DNA of 43,905 nucleotides, taken from the NCBI GenBank assembly GCA_022842165.1, contig JALHQC010000034.1:1-43905 (forward strand). Reading direction: 5' to 3'. Shown in pieces: positions 16,565 through 25,046 of the stretch. The DNA is from a bacterium. Its GTDB lineage: Bacteria; Pseudomonadota; Alphaproteobacteria; Rhizobiales; Aestuariivirgaceae. The stretch's first letter is position 1. Every line of letters begins with the position of its first letter. Below the pieces are notes generated by a model, which worked only from the letters and a program-made list of their open reading frames with translations, made no database searches and was not told the origin of the DNA. The position numbers and the translations under genes were made by a program.

Positions 16565-17188
16565 ATGTCCTCACTTGGTCAGTTTCTCACATTCCTCGTC
16601 ACCGCCTCGATCTTCGCCTTCATTCCCGGCCCGGCGATGCTCTATGCGGCGGCGCAAACCATGGCACGGGGCCGCCGTTCGGGGCTGATGGCCTCACTTG
16701 GCCTGCATCTTGGCGGTTATGCCCATATCCTCGCCTCGGCCTTCGGGCTTTCCCTGCTGCTTCATGCGGTGCCGGCGCTGTATCTGGCGGTGAAGATTGC
16801 AGGCGCGGTCTATCTCATCTGGCTCGGCGTCTCGCTGTTCCGCAGCGCTTCGGAAGAACTGGCCGTTGCCACAGGAGAAGGCGGAAAGCGCAGCTTTCTG
16901 CAGAGCGTCACCGTGGAGGTGTTGAATCCCAAGACCGCGATGTTCTATCTGGCCTTCCTGCCGCAGTTCATCTCGCCCGACGCGGGCATACCGACGGCGC
17001 TGCAGTTCGTGATCCTCGGCAGCATCGTGAATGTCATGTTCTCGCTGGCCGATCTGGTCGCCGTCTATCTCGCCGGGCTGGTGATGACGCAGCTCAAGCA
17101 ATCGGACAACGTGCGGCGCTGGCTGCAGCGCGCGGGCGGGACGATCCTCGTGGGGCTTGGGGTGAACCTCGCCGTTCGCAATGCCTAA
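16565..17188 (+). CDS. LysE/RhtB family amino-acid exporter
   Basis: A 207-residue inner-membrane protein with six hydrophobic segments and the family signature FIPGPAMLYAAAQTMARGRRSGL near the first loop, plus NPKTAMFYLAFLPQF around residue 120. The family exports amino acids such as lysine, homoserine or threonine; the substrate cannot be read here. It probably shares a transcript with the PaiB-like gene. The stop overlaps that of the convergent ATP12 gene in the tetranucleotide CTAA (17185-17188). Confidence 0.88.
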   Translation: MSSLGQFLTFLVTASIFAFIPGPAMLYAAAQTMARGRRSGLMASLGLHLGGYAHILASAFGLSLLLHAVPALYLAVKIAGAVYLIWLGVSLFRSASEELAVATGEGGKRSFLQSVTVEVLNPKTAMFYLAFLPQFISPDAGIPTALQFVILGSIVNVMFSLADLVAVYLAGLVMTQLKQSDNVRRWLQRAGGTILVGLGVNLAVRNA

Positions 17189-17880
17189 ACCCGGCTGAGT
17201 TCCAGGAAGCGGCAGCAGGCCATGAACTCGCGGTAGCGGGCGGTGCGACGGGCCTGGGCTTCCTCGTCCTGGCCCCATTGTTCGATCTGGTAGTCCTCGT
17301 CGACATGCGCGGCGATCCAGGCCGCTTCGGGAATGATCGCATTGCGGGCCAACATCATGGCGATGAGGGCCGAGCCAGTCATGGTCATGATGGAGTAGTA
17401 AGCCGAAAGCTCGAAGTGGCTGAGGCTGGCAAGTGCCGCCTCGTGCGCCTTCAGCGCGGCAGGGGGCTGATCCACATGGATGACGCCCGCCGTCACCACG
17501 AAGGGTGCGTCGAGAACGGTGCGTGCCCAGTCGATGACGGGGTTCCAGGCAGTCGCATGGCGTTCCACCAGCGCTTCGGGGGTTTCCGCGCGATAGCAGA
17601 CGAGATCGCTGCCGGCATATTCGAGGATTTCGGAGACGATCCGCGCGCGGTCTGGCCCCACGCGGTCGATGGCCGTATTGGCCAGCCTGGTGAACAGCAT
17701 GGTTGCGGGGTCGATCGTCCCGGCCTGCGCCTCCCACTCGGCGGCAACGGCTTCTGCCAGCGCCCTGGTAGGCAATTGAAGCTTCGATTTCAGCGGCGTT
17801 TTCACCGCGCGGCCATCGAGCGCGATGCCGAGATCATCCGTGACCGTGACAGACTTGTAGAAACGCTTGGCCGGGGTCAC
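17185..17880 (-). CDS. ATP12 family F1-ATPase assembly chaperone
   Basis: A 231-residue protein starting (V/M)TPAKRFYKSVTV. GTG 17880 is preferred because GAGGG (17890-17886) lies 5 nt upstream. An in-frame ATG at 17901 has no ribosome binding site and would overlap the rluC-like gene. Motifs include DGRAVKTPLKSKLQLPT, AVAAEWEAQAGTIDP, MLFTRLANTAIDR, WARTVLDAPF, SHFELSAYYSIMTMTGSALIAM and AAHVDEDYQIEQWGQDEEA, all diagnostic of ATP12. In mitochondria ATP12 binds the F1 alpha subunit during assembly; the bacterial protein is thought to do the same. It is the last gene of crcB-rluC-ATP12, one base after the previous stop. The atp operon itself is not in the window. Confidence 0.92.
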   Translation of the reverse strand: MTPAKRFYKSVTVTDDLGIALDGRAVKTPLKSKLQLPTRALAEAVAAEWEAQAGTIDPATMLFTRLANTAIDRVGPDRARIVSEILEYAGSDLVCYRAETPEALVERHATAWNPVIDWARTVLDAPFVVTAGVIHVDQPPAALKAHEAALASLSHFELSAYYSIMTMTGSALIAMMLARNAIIPEAAWIAAHVDEDYQIEQWGQDEEAQARRTARYREFMACCRFLELSRV

Positions 17881-17881
17881 G

Positions 17882-18868
17882 TCAGCCCTCGTCCTTGCCA
17901 TAGCGGTTGGGGTCGAAGCCGAACATCTTGAAACTCTGCAGCATGTGCTCGGGCAACGGGGCGGTGATGTCGATCGTTCCCTCACGCGGGTGTGGAAAGG
18001 TAATGCGGCGGGCGTGGAGGTGGAGGCGCTCCGCCATGCCCTCTGGCATGTTGAGGTGGCCGCCATATTTCTCGTCGCCCATGATCGGCGTTCCGATATG
18101 CGCCATGTGAGCGCGAAGCTGGTGCTGGCGTCCCGTCACCGGTTTCAACGAGACCCAGGCGGCGATGATGGATGCCTTGTCGATGACGGAATAATGCGTC
18201 ACGGCGCGCTGCTCGTCGTCCTCCTCGCCCGCCTTGCTGGCGCGCATGCGGTCGCCGTCCAAGCCCTTGGCCTTGATGAGGGCCACTTCGATGCGGCCCT
18301 GCGCCGGCTTCGGCACGCCCTGTACGATGGCCCAGTAGGTCTTCTTCACCGCGCGCGTCGCGAACATCTTGCCCAGCGCCGCTGCCACCGCGCGGCGCTT
18401 GGCGATGACGATGACGCCAGACGTATCACGGTCCAGCCGGTGCACCAGAAGCGGGCGCTCGCCCAGTTCGACACCCAGCCCCATCAGCAGGCCATCGAGA
18501 TGATGATGCGTCTTCGAGCCGCCCTGGACGGCGAAACCGGATGGCTTGTTGAGGATGAAGATGTCGCGGTCTTCGTGCATCACCATCGACTGGAAGAGTT
18601 TCCGTTCCTGCGACGTCAGCGGCTTCACGTCGGCCTTGGGCGTATCGGCGGGGCGCTTGTCGAAAGCCAATGGCGGAACGCGGATTTCCTGCTCGGCCTC
18701 AAGCCTCGTGTTGGTCTTGGCGCGCGCACCCGCCACGCGCACCTGGCCGGTGCGGGTGAGCTTGTTGAGGTAAGCGAAGGTCACCTGCGGGAAATGGACC
18801 TTGAACCAGCGGTCAAGGCGCATCCCCGCCTCTTCGGCGGCAACGACGTGGCGTTTCACTTCATTCAT
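17882..18868 (-). CDS. rluC: RluC/RluA family 23S rRNA pseudouridine synthase
   Basis: A 328-residue protein with an N-terminal S4 RNA-binding domain (RLDRWFKVHFPQVTFAYLNKLTRTGQVRV, about 17-46). The catalytic domain contains HRLDRDTSG (143-151, with Asp146 as catalytic residue) and LKPVTGRQHQLRAHMAHIG. It isomerises specific uridines in large-subunit rRNA; RluC-type sites are likely but the exact positions are inferred. Its ATG overlaps the crcB stop as ATGA (18868-18865), so translation is coupled. Pairing of this gene with an ATP12 gene is common in alphaproteobacteria. Confidence 0.9.
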   Translation of the reverse strand: MNEVKRHVVAAEEAGMRLDRWFKVHFPQVTFAYLNKLTRTGQVRVAGARAKTNTRLEAEQEIRVPPLAFDKRPADTPKADVKPLTSQERKLFQSMVMHEDRDIFILNKPSGFAVQGGSKTHHHLDGLLMGLGVELGERPLLVHRLDRDTSGVIVIAKRRAVAAALGKMFATRAVKKTYWAIVQGVPKPAQGRIEVALIKAKGLDGDRMRASKAGEEDDEQRAVTHYSVIDKASIIAAWVSLKPVTGRQHQLRAHMAHIGTPIMGDEKYGGHLNMPEGMAERLHLHARRITFPHPREGTIDITAPLPEHMLQSFKMFGFDPNRYGKDEG

Positions 18869-19242
18869 TGTGCGGCTGCACGTACCAGATAAAGGCCGGC
18901 GAATACAGCCGCGAGCGACAGAATGACGGAACCTGCCGCATAGGCGCCCGCGAGGCCGTAGGATTTCCGCTCGACCAGCAGCGCGAAATCGAGCGAGAAG
19001 GCGGAGAAGGTGGTGAAGCCGCCGAGGATGCCCGTGGTCAGGAAGGCACGGGTTTCATTTCCCACATTGAGCTTCAACGCCATCATTTCGACGATGACGC
19101 CCATGGCGAGGCAGCCGATGATGTTGACGGCCAGCGTGTGCCAAGGAAATGCGGAGCCCAGCAGCCTGCCCGACCAGACGTTGACGCCATAGCGCGCCGC
19201 CGATCCGATTGCTCCGCCGAGTGCGACCCACAAAATGGTCAT
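18865..19242 (-). CDS. crcB: Fluoride exporter CrcB/Fluc
   Basis: A 125-residue inner-membrane protein with four hydrophobic helices. It shows the Fluc signatures GGAIGSAARY (9-18), the pore Asn at 40 in HTLAVNIIGC, TTGILGGFTTFSAFSLD (69-85, with the phenylalanine ladder), and the ER pair after the third helix. It works as an antiparallel dimeric fluoride channel. ATG 19242 is chosen over 19272 because of the family's usual MTILWVALGG-like start and the G-rich stretch upstream. No fluoride riboswitch fold is recognisable upstream; instead there is a large dyad at 19275-19320. First gene of the crcB-rluC-ATP12 operon. Confidence 0.93.
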   Translation of the reverse strand: MTILWVALGGAIGSAARYGVNVWSGRLLGSAFPWHTLAVNIIGCLAMGVIVEMMALKLNVGNETRAFLTTGILGGFTTFSAFSLDFALLVERKSYGLAGAYAAGSVILSLAAVFAGLYLVRAAAQ

Positions 19243-19274
19243 GCGCCAGTTCCCCCCCGCCCCTTGTTTCAACG

Positions 19275-19320
19275 CGCGAAAATGTCAGCGTCACATGTGA
19301 CACTGGCATCAGCTTTCGCG
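19275..19320. promoter_or_regulatory. Large dyad upstream of crcB
   Basis: The core GTCACATGTGAC (19290-19301) is a perfect 12-bp palindrome. It lies in a longer imperfect repeat (TGTCAGC left, ACTGGCA right) and is flanked by CGCGAAA (19275-19281) and TTTCGCG (19314-19320). It starts 33 bp before the crcB ATG, a good operator position. Confidence 0.45.
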
Positions 19321-19381
19321 CTGCATGCGGGTGGATTATGCGCGAACTGCTGAACAAATAGCAGCCCTTCGCCGAACGAAA

Positions 19382-19406
19382 GCCTCTTCCGCGGCACGGA
19401 AGAGGC
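19382..19406 (-). terminator. Terminator of the cysteine-rich secreted protein gene
   Basis: GCCTCTTCCG (19406-19397 on the minus strand) pairs with CGGAAGAGGC (19391-19382) in a perfect 10-bp stem with a 5-nt loop, followed by TTTCGTTC. It lies 24 bp after the stop at 19430. Confidence 0.75.
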
Positions 19407-19429
19407 GTCCGGAGTTGCCTCTAATCCTG

Positions 19430-19873
19430 TCAGTACCCGCCGCAGTCCCAGAATTCGCCGCAATAGGACGAAGTGCACTGGTAGTTCCAATAGCAAATCG
19501 TCTTGCCGGGCTCGGTGTACTTGGACGAGAGTTTCACGCTCATCGCGACGTCCTTGCCGCCCTGCAGACTGCTGATGCTGTCCATCAACGAGCGGGGATT
19601 GTAGAACTGAACCTTGCCGCCTTCTGCCGCGGCGGCGGGGTCAACAACGTCGGCTTTCAGTTCAGACAGAATTCTCGCACCCACGGCAATATATTGTGGG
19701 TCGCCATCCTTCTGGCCCATGGCGATCAGGCCCTTGGCGATCTTCACGCGGTTGCCCATTTCGGCGATTTCCGCCGCATTCAGCTGTTTCAGGTCGGCAC
19801 CGTCACTCGCAGAAGCGCCGGTGGGCGCCAGCAACAAAGTTCCAAACAGAATCGCCGCCGTATATTTCAACAT
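19430..19873 (-). CDS. Small exported cysteine-rich protein of unknown function
   Basis: A 147-residue protein. ATG 19873 is chosen because AAAGG lies just upstream and the product then starts with a signal peptide ending near GASAS (residue 22); the frame continues upstream without sense. The mature part has a helical, Ala/Lys-rich middle (AAEIAEMGNRVKIAKGLIAMG) and a C-terminal tail of ~25 residues with four cysteines and many aromatics (ICYWNYQCTSSYCGEFWDCG). That tail is probably a disulfide-stabilised module exposed in the periplasm or secreted. I recognise no family. It has its own terminator. Confidence 0.7.
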   Translation of the reverse strand: MLKYTAAILFGTLLLAPTGASASDGADLKQLNAAEIAEMGNRVKIAKGLIAMGQKDGDPQYIAVGARILSELKADVVDPAAAAEGGKVQFYNPRSLMDSISSLQGGKDVAMSVKLSSKYTEPGKTICYWNYQCTSSYCGEFWDCGGY

Positions 19874-19992
19874 TCTGTAGCCTTTCCCGTTGAATGAAAT
19901 CGATTGCCCGGAAAAATTTCCATCGCAACCATAGGCTGTCAATTCACTTCTGTTTGATCGGACCGTTGCACTGGTCGCGGCGCTGGCGACTG

Positions 19993-21006
19993 CTAGAGCC
20001 AGCCCTTCTGCTTGAAGTAGAGGAAGGGCAGGATGGCGGAGAGCACCATGAGGCCCAGCGCGAAGGGGTAGCCATAGGTCCATTCGAGTTCGGGCATGTG
20101 CTTGTAGTTCATGCCGTAGATCGAGGCGACGAGCGTTGGCGGCAGAAAGACGACGGCGGCCACCGAGAAGATCTTGATGATGCCGTTCTGCTCGATCGAG
20201 ATGAGGCCCAGCACGGCATCGAGCAGGAAGCTGATCTTGCCATTGAGGAACGACGCGTGATCGGTGAGCGAGACGATGTCGCGCTGCAGGATCTTGATGC
20301 GGGCGCGGTTTTCCTTCATCGCCTTCGACTCGCGCATCTGGTCGATGATCGCCTGCATGAAGGCGACGACGCGGCCGATGGAGACGAGGCTTTCGCGCAT
20401 CTTGGAGGTGAAGTCGCCCTCCTCGCCGATGTTCTCGATCAGCTCTTGCAGGTTCACGCCGCGGCGGCGCGGCTGGCGCTTCGCCTTCGCTTGGCCCATG
20501 GCGCGGCCCGAACCGAAGGTTTTCTTCGAGGTCTCGTCAACGATCTGGCCGACGCGTTCCAGATGGTCGGCGGCGCGGTCGACCACGGCTTCGAGAAGGC
20601 TGATCAGCACGCCCCAGCCGGTCATGGCGGTGGTCTGCGGCTTCATCGCGCGCTTGACGTAGGCCGGAAAGGCCTGCGGATGGTGATATCTGATCGTTAT
20701 CAGCACGTTATCCTTGATGATGAAGGTAACGGGCGAGGATTCGGGCTGATCGTGTTCGCCGCGGCGGATCAGGTTTGCGGTCATGAAGGCCGCGCCATCC
20801 TCTTGGTAGAGGCGGCTCGAGGCCTCGATCTCGGCCAGTTCTTCGCGTGTCGGAATGTCGATGCCGAGAGCCGTTTCGACGGCGGCTTCCTCTTCCGCAG
20901 TGGGCTCCACCAGATCAAGCCAGATGGTGCCCGCCTCGACGCCCGGCGACGCGGACGCGGCAAATTCGGTGAGGCAGCCGTTGGCTGTTCCATAGGCATT
21001 GAGCAT
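19993..21006 (-). CDS. corA: CorA family magnesium/divalent metal transporter
   Basis: A 337-residue protein. The large N-terminal cytoplasmic funnel domain contains LGIDIPTREELAEIEASSRLY. The long stalk helix is followed by two C-terminal membrane segments and the YGMN selectivity motif (GMN at 298-300), then HMPELEW. It forms a pentameric channel for Mg2+, possibly Co2+ and Ni2+. An unusual basic insert (GRAMGQAKAKRQPRRRG, about 170-186) lies in the stalk region. The gene stands alone. A short palindrome CCTGCA-ATC-TGCAGG lies at 21100-21114 upstream, but no M-box riboswitch is recognisable. Confidence 0.95.
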   Translation of the reverse strand: MLNAYGTANGCLTEFAASASPGVEAGTIWLDLVEPTAEEEAAVETALGIDIPTREELAEIEASSRLYQEDGAAFMTANLIRRGEHDQPESSPVTFIIKDNVLITIRYHHPQAFPAYVKRAMKPQTTAMTGWGVLISLLEAVVDRAADHLERVGQIVDETSKKTFGSGRAMGQAKAKRQPRRRGVNLQELIENIGEEGDFTSKMRESLVSIGRVVAFMQAIIDQMRESKAMKENRARIKILQRDIVSLTDHASFLNGKISFLLDAVLGLISIEQNGIIKIFSVAAVVFLPPTLVASIYGMNYKHMPELEWTYGYPFALGLMVLSAILPFLYFKQKGWL

Positions 21007-21130
21007 GAGGGACTCGGGCGGTGAGGGGTCAGGCTACCCTTTCCGTAACCCTCCTTACCGCCAATGGCAAGGCAGTCGCCTGCCTGTTCAATGATAGAAC
21101 CTGCAATCTGCAGGACTGTGAAGACCAATG

Positions 21131-22174
21131 CTACTGCGGTGTCCGCACCCATCTTTCGCATTCTGCGAACGGCACATCTTCCCAGGCGGCTGCCAGAGGT
21201 TTGCTGTCTATCCTCGCCATCAATTCGGCAGTCATCTGGCGATCGCCTGCGAGGCAGGCAAATTTTGCGAAGTGGTTTACATTCCAGTCATCGTCATATC
21301 TTGCAAGCACATCGATGATGCCGCGCTTCATGTCGGACCAGTTGGCCTCAGAGTGCGTAAAAAGTGCAGCGCCAAACTGATACTGCGATGCTGCCCAATA
21401 GATGCGGGCATACATGCCGTCGCCCTCGCTTGTCCTAGTGAATTTCGCGGCGGCTCGAGCGAAGTCTTCGACCGCGCGAACATCCCCACCCCATTTGGGG
21501 AGGTAATGGTTCATGATCGTGAAATAGATCTGGTAGTAGCCGGGATTGGCCGTCATCGCCTTTTCTGCCAATGCCTGAAACTCTGCTTCCGGTACCTGTA
21601 GCTCGCTGGTAATAGTAAGCATCAAGTCGTGATGCCGCGGGTCAGCAGCCGCGAAAGCCGCTTCGCCCAACAGATAGTTCCGCGCCTTCACCAGATATTC
21701 GCGGTAGGGTTTCCAGTTCTCCGGCGGCACATTGTGGGCCCAGTCGGAACCCCTGTAGGCCCTGCCATGCGCAAAATATACCTCTGCAACGACAATGTGA
21801 GCACCTGGCGACCGCGGATAGGCCGTGGTCCAGCCAAGGGCCAATTCCTCGAAACTTTTCCAGCGGTCTTCGTCGCGATAATCGCAGTATTGCAGGTCGT
21901 TGAAAGCGCCCTGGAACAAGGACAGTTTCCACAGGCCGCTCGCGGTCCGCTCGGACGTTGAGGCATAGCGCGTACTCAGGCCTTCGAGCCTGGCATAGTC
22001 CCTGGAAAGAAACGCAGCTATGACTTCGGCCTCGATAGCGTTACGATCCTCCAACTCACCGGCCTGGGTGCTGACCGGCAACATCAGTGCGAAAAATATG
22101 GCCACTGTTGCGGCCAGGCGGCGCACCGTTCCAGAGAATACTCCTAGAATCCGAATGGCCATGACATGCCCCAT
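21131..22174 (-). CDS. Exported helical-repeat protein, possibly DUF4034-like
   Basis: A 347-residue protein with an N-terminal signal segment (about 17-38, ending in STQAGE); ATG 22162 is an alternative start with a better-spaced G-rich site. The mature part is alpha-helical and rich in Trp, Tyr and Phe. It starts FLSRDYARLEGLSTRY, and further segments resemble TPR-like pairs (PGAHIVVAEVYFAHGRAYRG, HFAKFACLAGDRQMTAELMARI). The end (AWEDVPFAECERWV) resembles DUF4034-type proteins seen in proteobacteria. The function is unknown; a periplasmic scaffold is plausible. It stands alone between tdh and corA. Confidence 0.7.
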   Translation of the reverse strand: MGHVMAIRILGVFSGTVRRLAATVAIFFALMLPVSTQAGELEDRNAIEAEVIAAFLSRDYARLEGLSTRYASTSERTASGLWKLSLFQGAFNDLQYCDYRDEDRWKSFEELALGWTTAYPRSPGAHIVVAEVYFAHGRAYRGSDWAHNVPPENWKPYREYLVKARNYLLGEAAFAAADPRHHDLMLTITSELQVPEAEFQALAEKAMTANPGYYQIYFTIMNHYLPKWGGDVRAVEDFARAAAKFTRTSEGDGMYARIYWAASQYQFGAALFTHSEANWSDMKRGIIDVLARYDDDWNVNHFAKFACLAGDRQMTAELMARIDSKPLAAAWEDVPFAECERWVRTPQ

Positions 22175-22256
22175 CTTTCAGACGTAAGGGCACGTTAGGG
22201 CATCAACGTTTAGATGGCATTGAACAATCGACTAAAGTTGTATCGACCTGACGTGG

Positions 22257-23282
22257 TCACGCCCAATCGAGCACCACCTTGCCGCAGCTGCCCTGTTTCA
22301 TCAGCGCGAAGCCCTGCGCATAATCCGCCGCTTTCATGCGGTGAGTGATGACTTTCCTCACGTCGAGGCCCGATTGCAGCATGGCGATCATCTTGTACCA
22401 TGTCTCGAACATCTCGCGGCCGTAGATGCCCTTGATGGTGAGAGCCTTGAAGATCACGCGGTTCCAGTCCACCGTCGTCGGGCCGGACGGGATGCCGAGC
22501 ATGGCGATCTTGCCGCCCATGATCATATGATCGACCATCTGGTCGAAGGCTTTCGGCGCGCCCGACATTTCAAGCCCGATGTCGAAACCCTCGCGCATGC
22601 CGATGCGCTGCATGACCGATTTCAGGTCTTCCTTCGAGACGTTTACCGTCACTGCGTCCGTCACCTGGTTGCAAAGGTCGAGGCGGTAGTCGTTGACATC
22701 CGTCACCACGATATGGCGGGCGCCAACATGGCGGCAGACGGCTGCAGCCATGATGCCGATGGGGCCAGCGCCGGTAATCAGCACATCCTCGCCCACCAGA
22801 TCGAAGGAGAGCGCGGTGTGAACAGCATTGCCCAGCGGATCGAGGATGGCGCCGATTTCGTCATCGACTTCGGGCGGCAGGTGGATGGCGTTGAAGGCCG
22901 GGATTTTGAGATATTCCGCGAAGGCGCCAGGAAGGTTGACGCCAATGCCCTTGGTTTCGGGATCGAGGTGGAAGTGCCCTGCCCGCGCCATGCGGCTTTT
23001 CATGCCGATGAGATGGCCCTCACCCGAGACGCGGTCGCCCACCTTCACGGTGCGGACATGGGTTCCAACATCGGTGACTATGCCCGCGAATTCATGGCCG
23101 ACGACCATGGGCACGGGGATGATCTTCTGGGCCCACTCGTCCCACTTCCAGATGTGGAGGTCGGTTCCGCAAATGCCGGTCTTGGCGACCTTGATCAGGA
23201 TATCGTCGGGGCCGATCTGCGGCACGGGTTCGTCCCGCATCGCCAGGCCTTCGCTTCGTTCCGCCTTCACCAGTGCACGCAT
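22257..23282 (-). CDS. tdh: L-threonine 3-dehydrogenase without structural-zinc cysteines
   Basis: A 341-residue zinc-dependent medium-chain dehydrogenase that oxidises threonine to 2-amino-3-ketobutyrate with NAD+. Catalytic-zinc residues are present ([15 protein letters not shown]), as are the nucleotide-binding [10 protein letters not shown] and the family block [16 protein letters not shown]. The structural-zinc lobe is altered. Aligned without gaps to E. coli Tdh, the four Cys (93, 96, 99, 107) are Gly, Ser, Ala and Asp here ([18 protein letters not shown]). The second of two adjacent ATGs (23282) is best spaced from AGGAG. It probably follows the FMN-enzyme gene in one transcript, and kbl, which uses its product, lies just upstream. 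Confidence 0.92.
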   Translation of the reverse strand: MRALVKAERSEGLAMRDEPVPQIGPDDILIKVAKTGICGTDLHIWKWDEWAQKIIPVPMVVGHEFAGIVTDVGTHVRTVKVGDRVSGEGHLIGMKSRMARAGHFHLDPETKGIGVNLPGAFAEYLKIPAFNAIHLPPEVDDEIGAILDPLGNAVHTALSFDLVGEDVLITGAGPIGIMAAAVCRHVGARHIVVTDVNDYRLDLCNQVTDAVTVNVSKEDLKSVMQRIGMREGFDIGLEMSGAPKAFDQMVDHMIMGGKIAMLGIPSGPTTVDWNRVIFKALTIKGIYGREMFETWYKMIAMLQSGLDVRKVITHRMKAADYAQGFALMKQGSCGKVVLDWA

Positions 23283-23311
23283 CATCTTCTCCTGTTGGAG
23301 AGGTGATACAC

Positions 23312-24958
23312 CTATTCGGCGGCGAGTTTGAGGGGCTCCATGGGTGAAAATGTATCACTCCGCGCTGCCGCCCAGGCCTCCTCGAACATCGGGCCGCCGT
23401 TGCCGTGCAAGAGTTCGCCCGGCTGCAGCAGGTGATACTGCTCGGCAAAGGTGATGATGCGGCCATCATGGGCGCGGTGCATGAAATGCCGGGGCGAAAG
23501 GTCGCGCGGATGATCGAGGCCAGCGGCCGCCACCAGTTCGGCCAGCGCTTTCACCGTCTCGCGGTGGAAGCTTGCCACGCGGGCGGCTTTGTCCGGCACG
23601 ACGATGGCGCGCTGGCGGGTGTGGTCCTGCGTGGCAACGCCGGTGGGACAGGCGCCGGTGTGGCATTGCTGGGCCTGAATGCAGCCCACGGCGAACATGA
23701 AGCCGCGCGCGGCATTGCACCAGTCCGCCCCCAGCGCCATGACGCGCGCCATGTCGAAGGCCGACGTGATCTTTCCCGAACAGCCGATGCGGATCTGCGG
23801 GCGCAAGCCGCTACCCACCAGTGCCGAATGCACGAAGGCCAGCGCATCGCGGAGCGGCATGCCGAGGTGATCCATGAATTCAAGCGGGGCCGCGCCGGTG
23901 CCGCCTTCCTTGCCATCGACCACGATGAAGTCCGGCGTGATGCCGGTTTCGAGCATGGCCTTGACGAGGCTCAGAAATTCCCAGGGATGGCCGATGCACA
24001 GCTTGAAGCCAGTGGGCTTGCCGCCGGACAGGCTGCGCAGCCGGTCGATGAAGTGGATGAGTTCGAGAGGCGTTGTGAATGCGGAATGCGAGGCGGGCGA
24101 AATACAGTCCCTCCCCATCTCCACGCCGCGGATCAGGGCGATTTCCTCCGTCACCTTGGCGGCGGGAAGTACGCCGCCGTGGCCCGGCTTGGCACCCTGG
24201 CTCAACTTCACCTCGATCATCTTGATCTGCGGATCGGCCGCGGCGGCAGTAAATTTCTCGGCGCTGAAGGTGCCGTCCGGATTGCGGCAGCCGAAATAGC
24301 CGGAGCCGATTTCCCAGATGATGTCGCCGCCATGCTCGCGATGATAGGGGCTGACCGAGCCTTCGCCCGTGTCATGCGCAAAGCCGCCGAGCTTCGCCCC
24401 CTTGTTCAGCGCGCGGATCGCGTTGGCCGAGAGCGAACCATAGCTCATCGCGGAAATATTGAAGATCGAGGCGGAATAGGGCTTCAGGCAGTGCTTGCCG
24501 CCGATCATCACGCGGAACAGCTCGTCCGAGACGGGCTTCGGCGCCATTGAATGGTGCAGCCACTCATACTGGCTTTCATAGACATTGTAGTGGGTGCCGA
24601 AGGGCCGCTTGTCCAGCTGGCGCTTGGCGCGCTGATAGACGATGGCGCGCTTGTCCCGCGCGAATGGCATGCCGTCCTTGTCGCCCTCGAAGAAATACTG
24701 CCGCATTTCCGGCCGGATGTTCTCGAGGAGAAAGCGGAAATGCGCGATGATGGGATAGTTGCGCAGGATGGCGTGGCGCTTCTGCATCAGGTCGCGCAGG
24801 CCGAGGATCGACAGCCCGGTGGCGAGCGTCGCCGGCAATGCGAACCACGATCCCCAGGCCGGATATGTGCTCCAGGATGCAACGAGGGCCAGCATGAACA
24901 TCAGGGCCAGCGTCAAGGCAAGATAGCGCGGCGCGAAAGGCAGCAAGAAATTCTGCAT
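23312..24958 (-). CDS. FMN-binding glutamate synthase family protein, membrane-anchored
   Basis: A 548-residue protein. Two hydrophobic segments at the N-terminus (about 12-30 and 33-50) anchor it. They are followed by the FMN-binding TIM-barrel domain of glutamate synthase, with [58 protein letters not shown] and the 3Fe-4S cluster motif [15 protein letters not shown]. It lacks the amidotransferase and the C-terminal GXGXG domain of full GltB, as in the short COG0069 proteins of many bacteria, whose substrate is generally unknown. It lies between kbl and tdh on the same strand, which suggests a link to threonine or glycine metabolism. That link is inference from position only. Confidence 0.85.
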   Translation of the reverse strand: MQNFLLPFAPRYLALTLALMFMLALVASWSTYPAWGSWFALPATLATGLSILGLRDLMQKRHAILRNYPIIAHFRFLLENIRPEMRQYFFEGDKDGMPFARDKRAIVYQRAKRQLDKRPFGTHYNVYESQYEWLHHSMAPKPVSDELFRVMIGGKHCLKPYSASIFNISAMSYGSLSANAIRALNKGAKLGGFAHDTGEGSVSPYHREHGGDIIWEIGSGYFGCRNPDGTFSAEKFTAAAADPQIKMIEVKLSQGAKPGHGGVLPAAKVTEEIALIRGVEMGRDCISPASHSAFTTPLELIHFIDRLRSLSGGKPTGFKLCIGHPWEFLSLVKAMLETGITPDFIVVDGKEGGTGAAPLEFMDHLGMPLRDALAFVHSALVGSGLRPQIRIGCSGKITSAFDMARVMALGADWCNAARGFMFAVGCIQAQQCHTGACPTGVATQDHTRQRAIVVPDKAARVASFHRETVKALAELVAAAGLDHPRDLSPRHFMHRAHDGRIITFAEQYHLLQPGELLHGNGGPMFEEAWAAARSDTFSPMEPLKLAAE

Positions 24959-25046
24959 GGTATTATACCGTCCCCCGCAGTGAAACTACGCACGAAAGCT
25001 TGTGCGCGTCTTGTGACAAAAGCACTACACGAAGTGCAGCAGGCCG

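Noticed and set aside
19243-19330. Fluoride riboswitch upstream of crcB
   Set aside because: The conserved fluoride-motif sequence and pseudoknot pattern are not visible; a symmetrical DNA dyad is present instead.
19894-21024. 376-codon frame antisense to corA
   Set aside because: Long only because of high GC; corA on the other strand has all family motifs.
24960-24970. TATAAT on the minus strand just before the FMN-enzyme gene as a promoter
   Set aside because: No -35 box at suitable distance, and the start site would fall on the start codon; probably chance.
24990-25005. Palindrome GCAC...GTGC between kbl and the FMN-enzyme gene
   Set aside because: The arms are not symmetrical around the central AAGCTT; the match is off by 2 bp.
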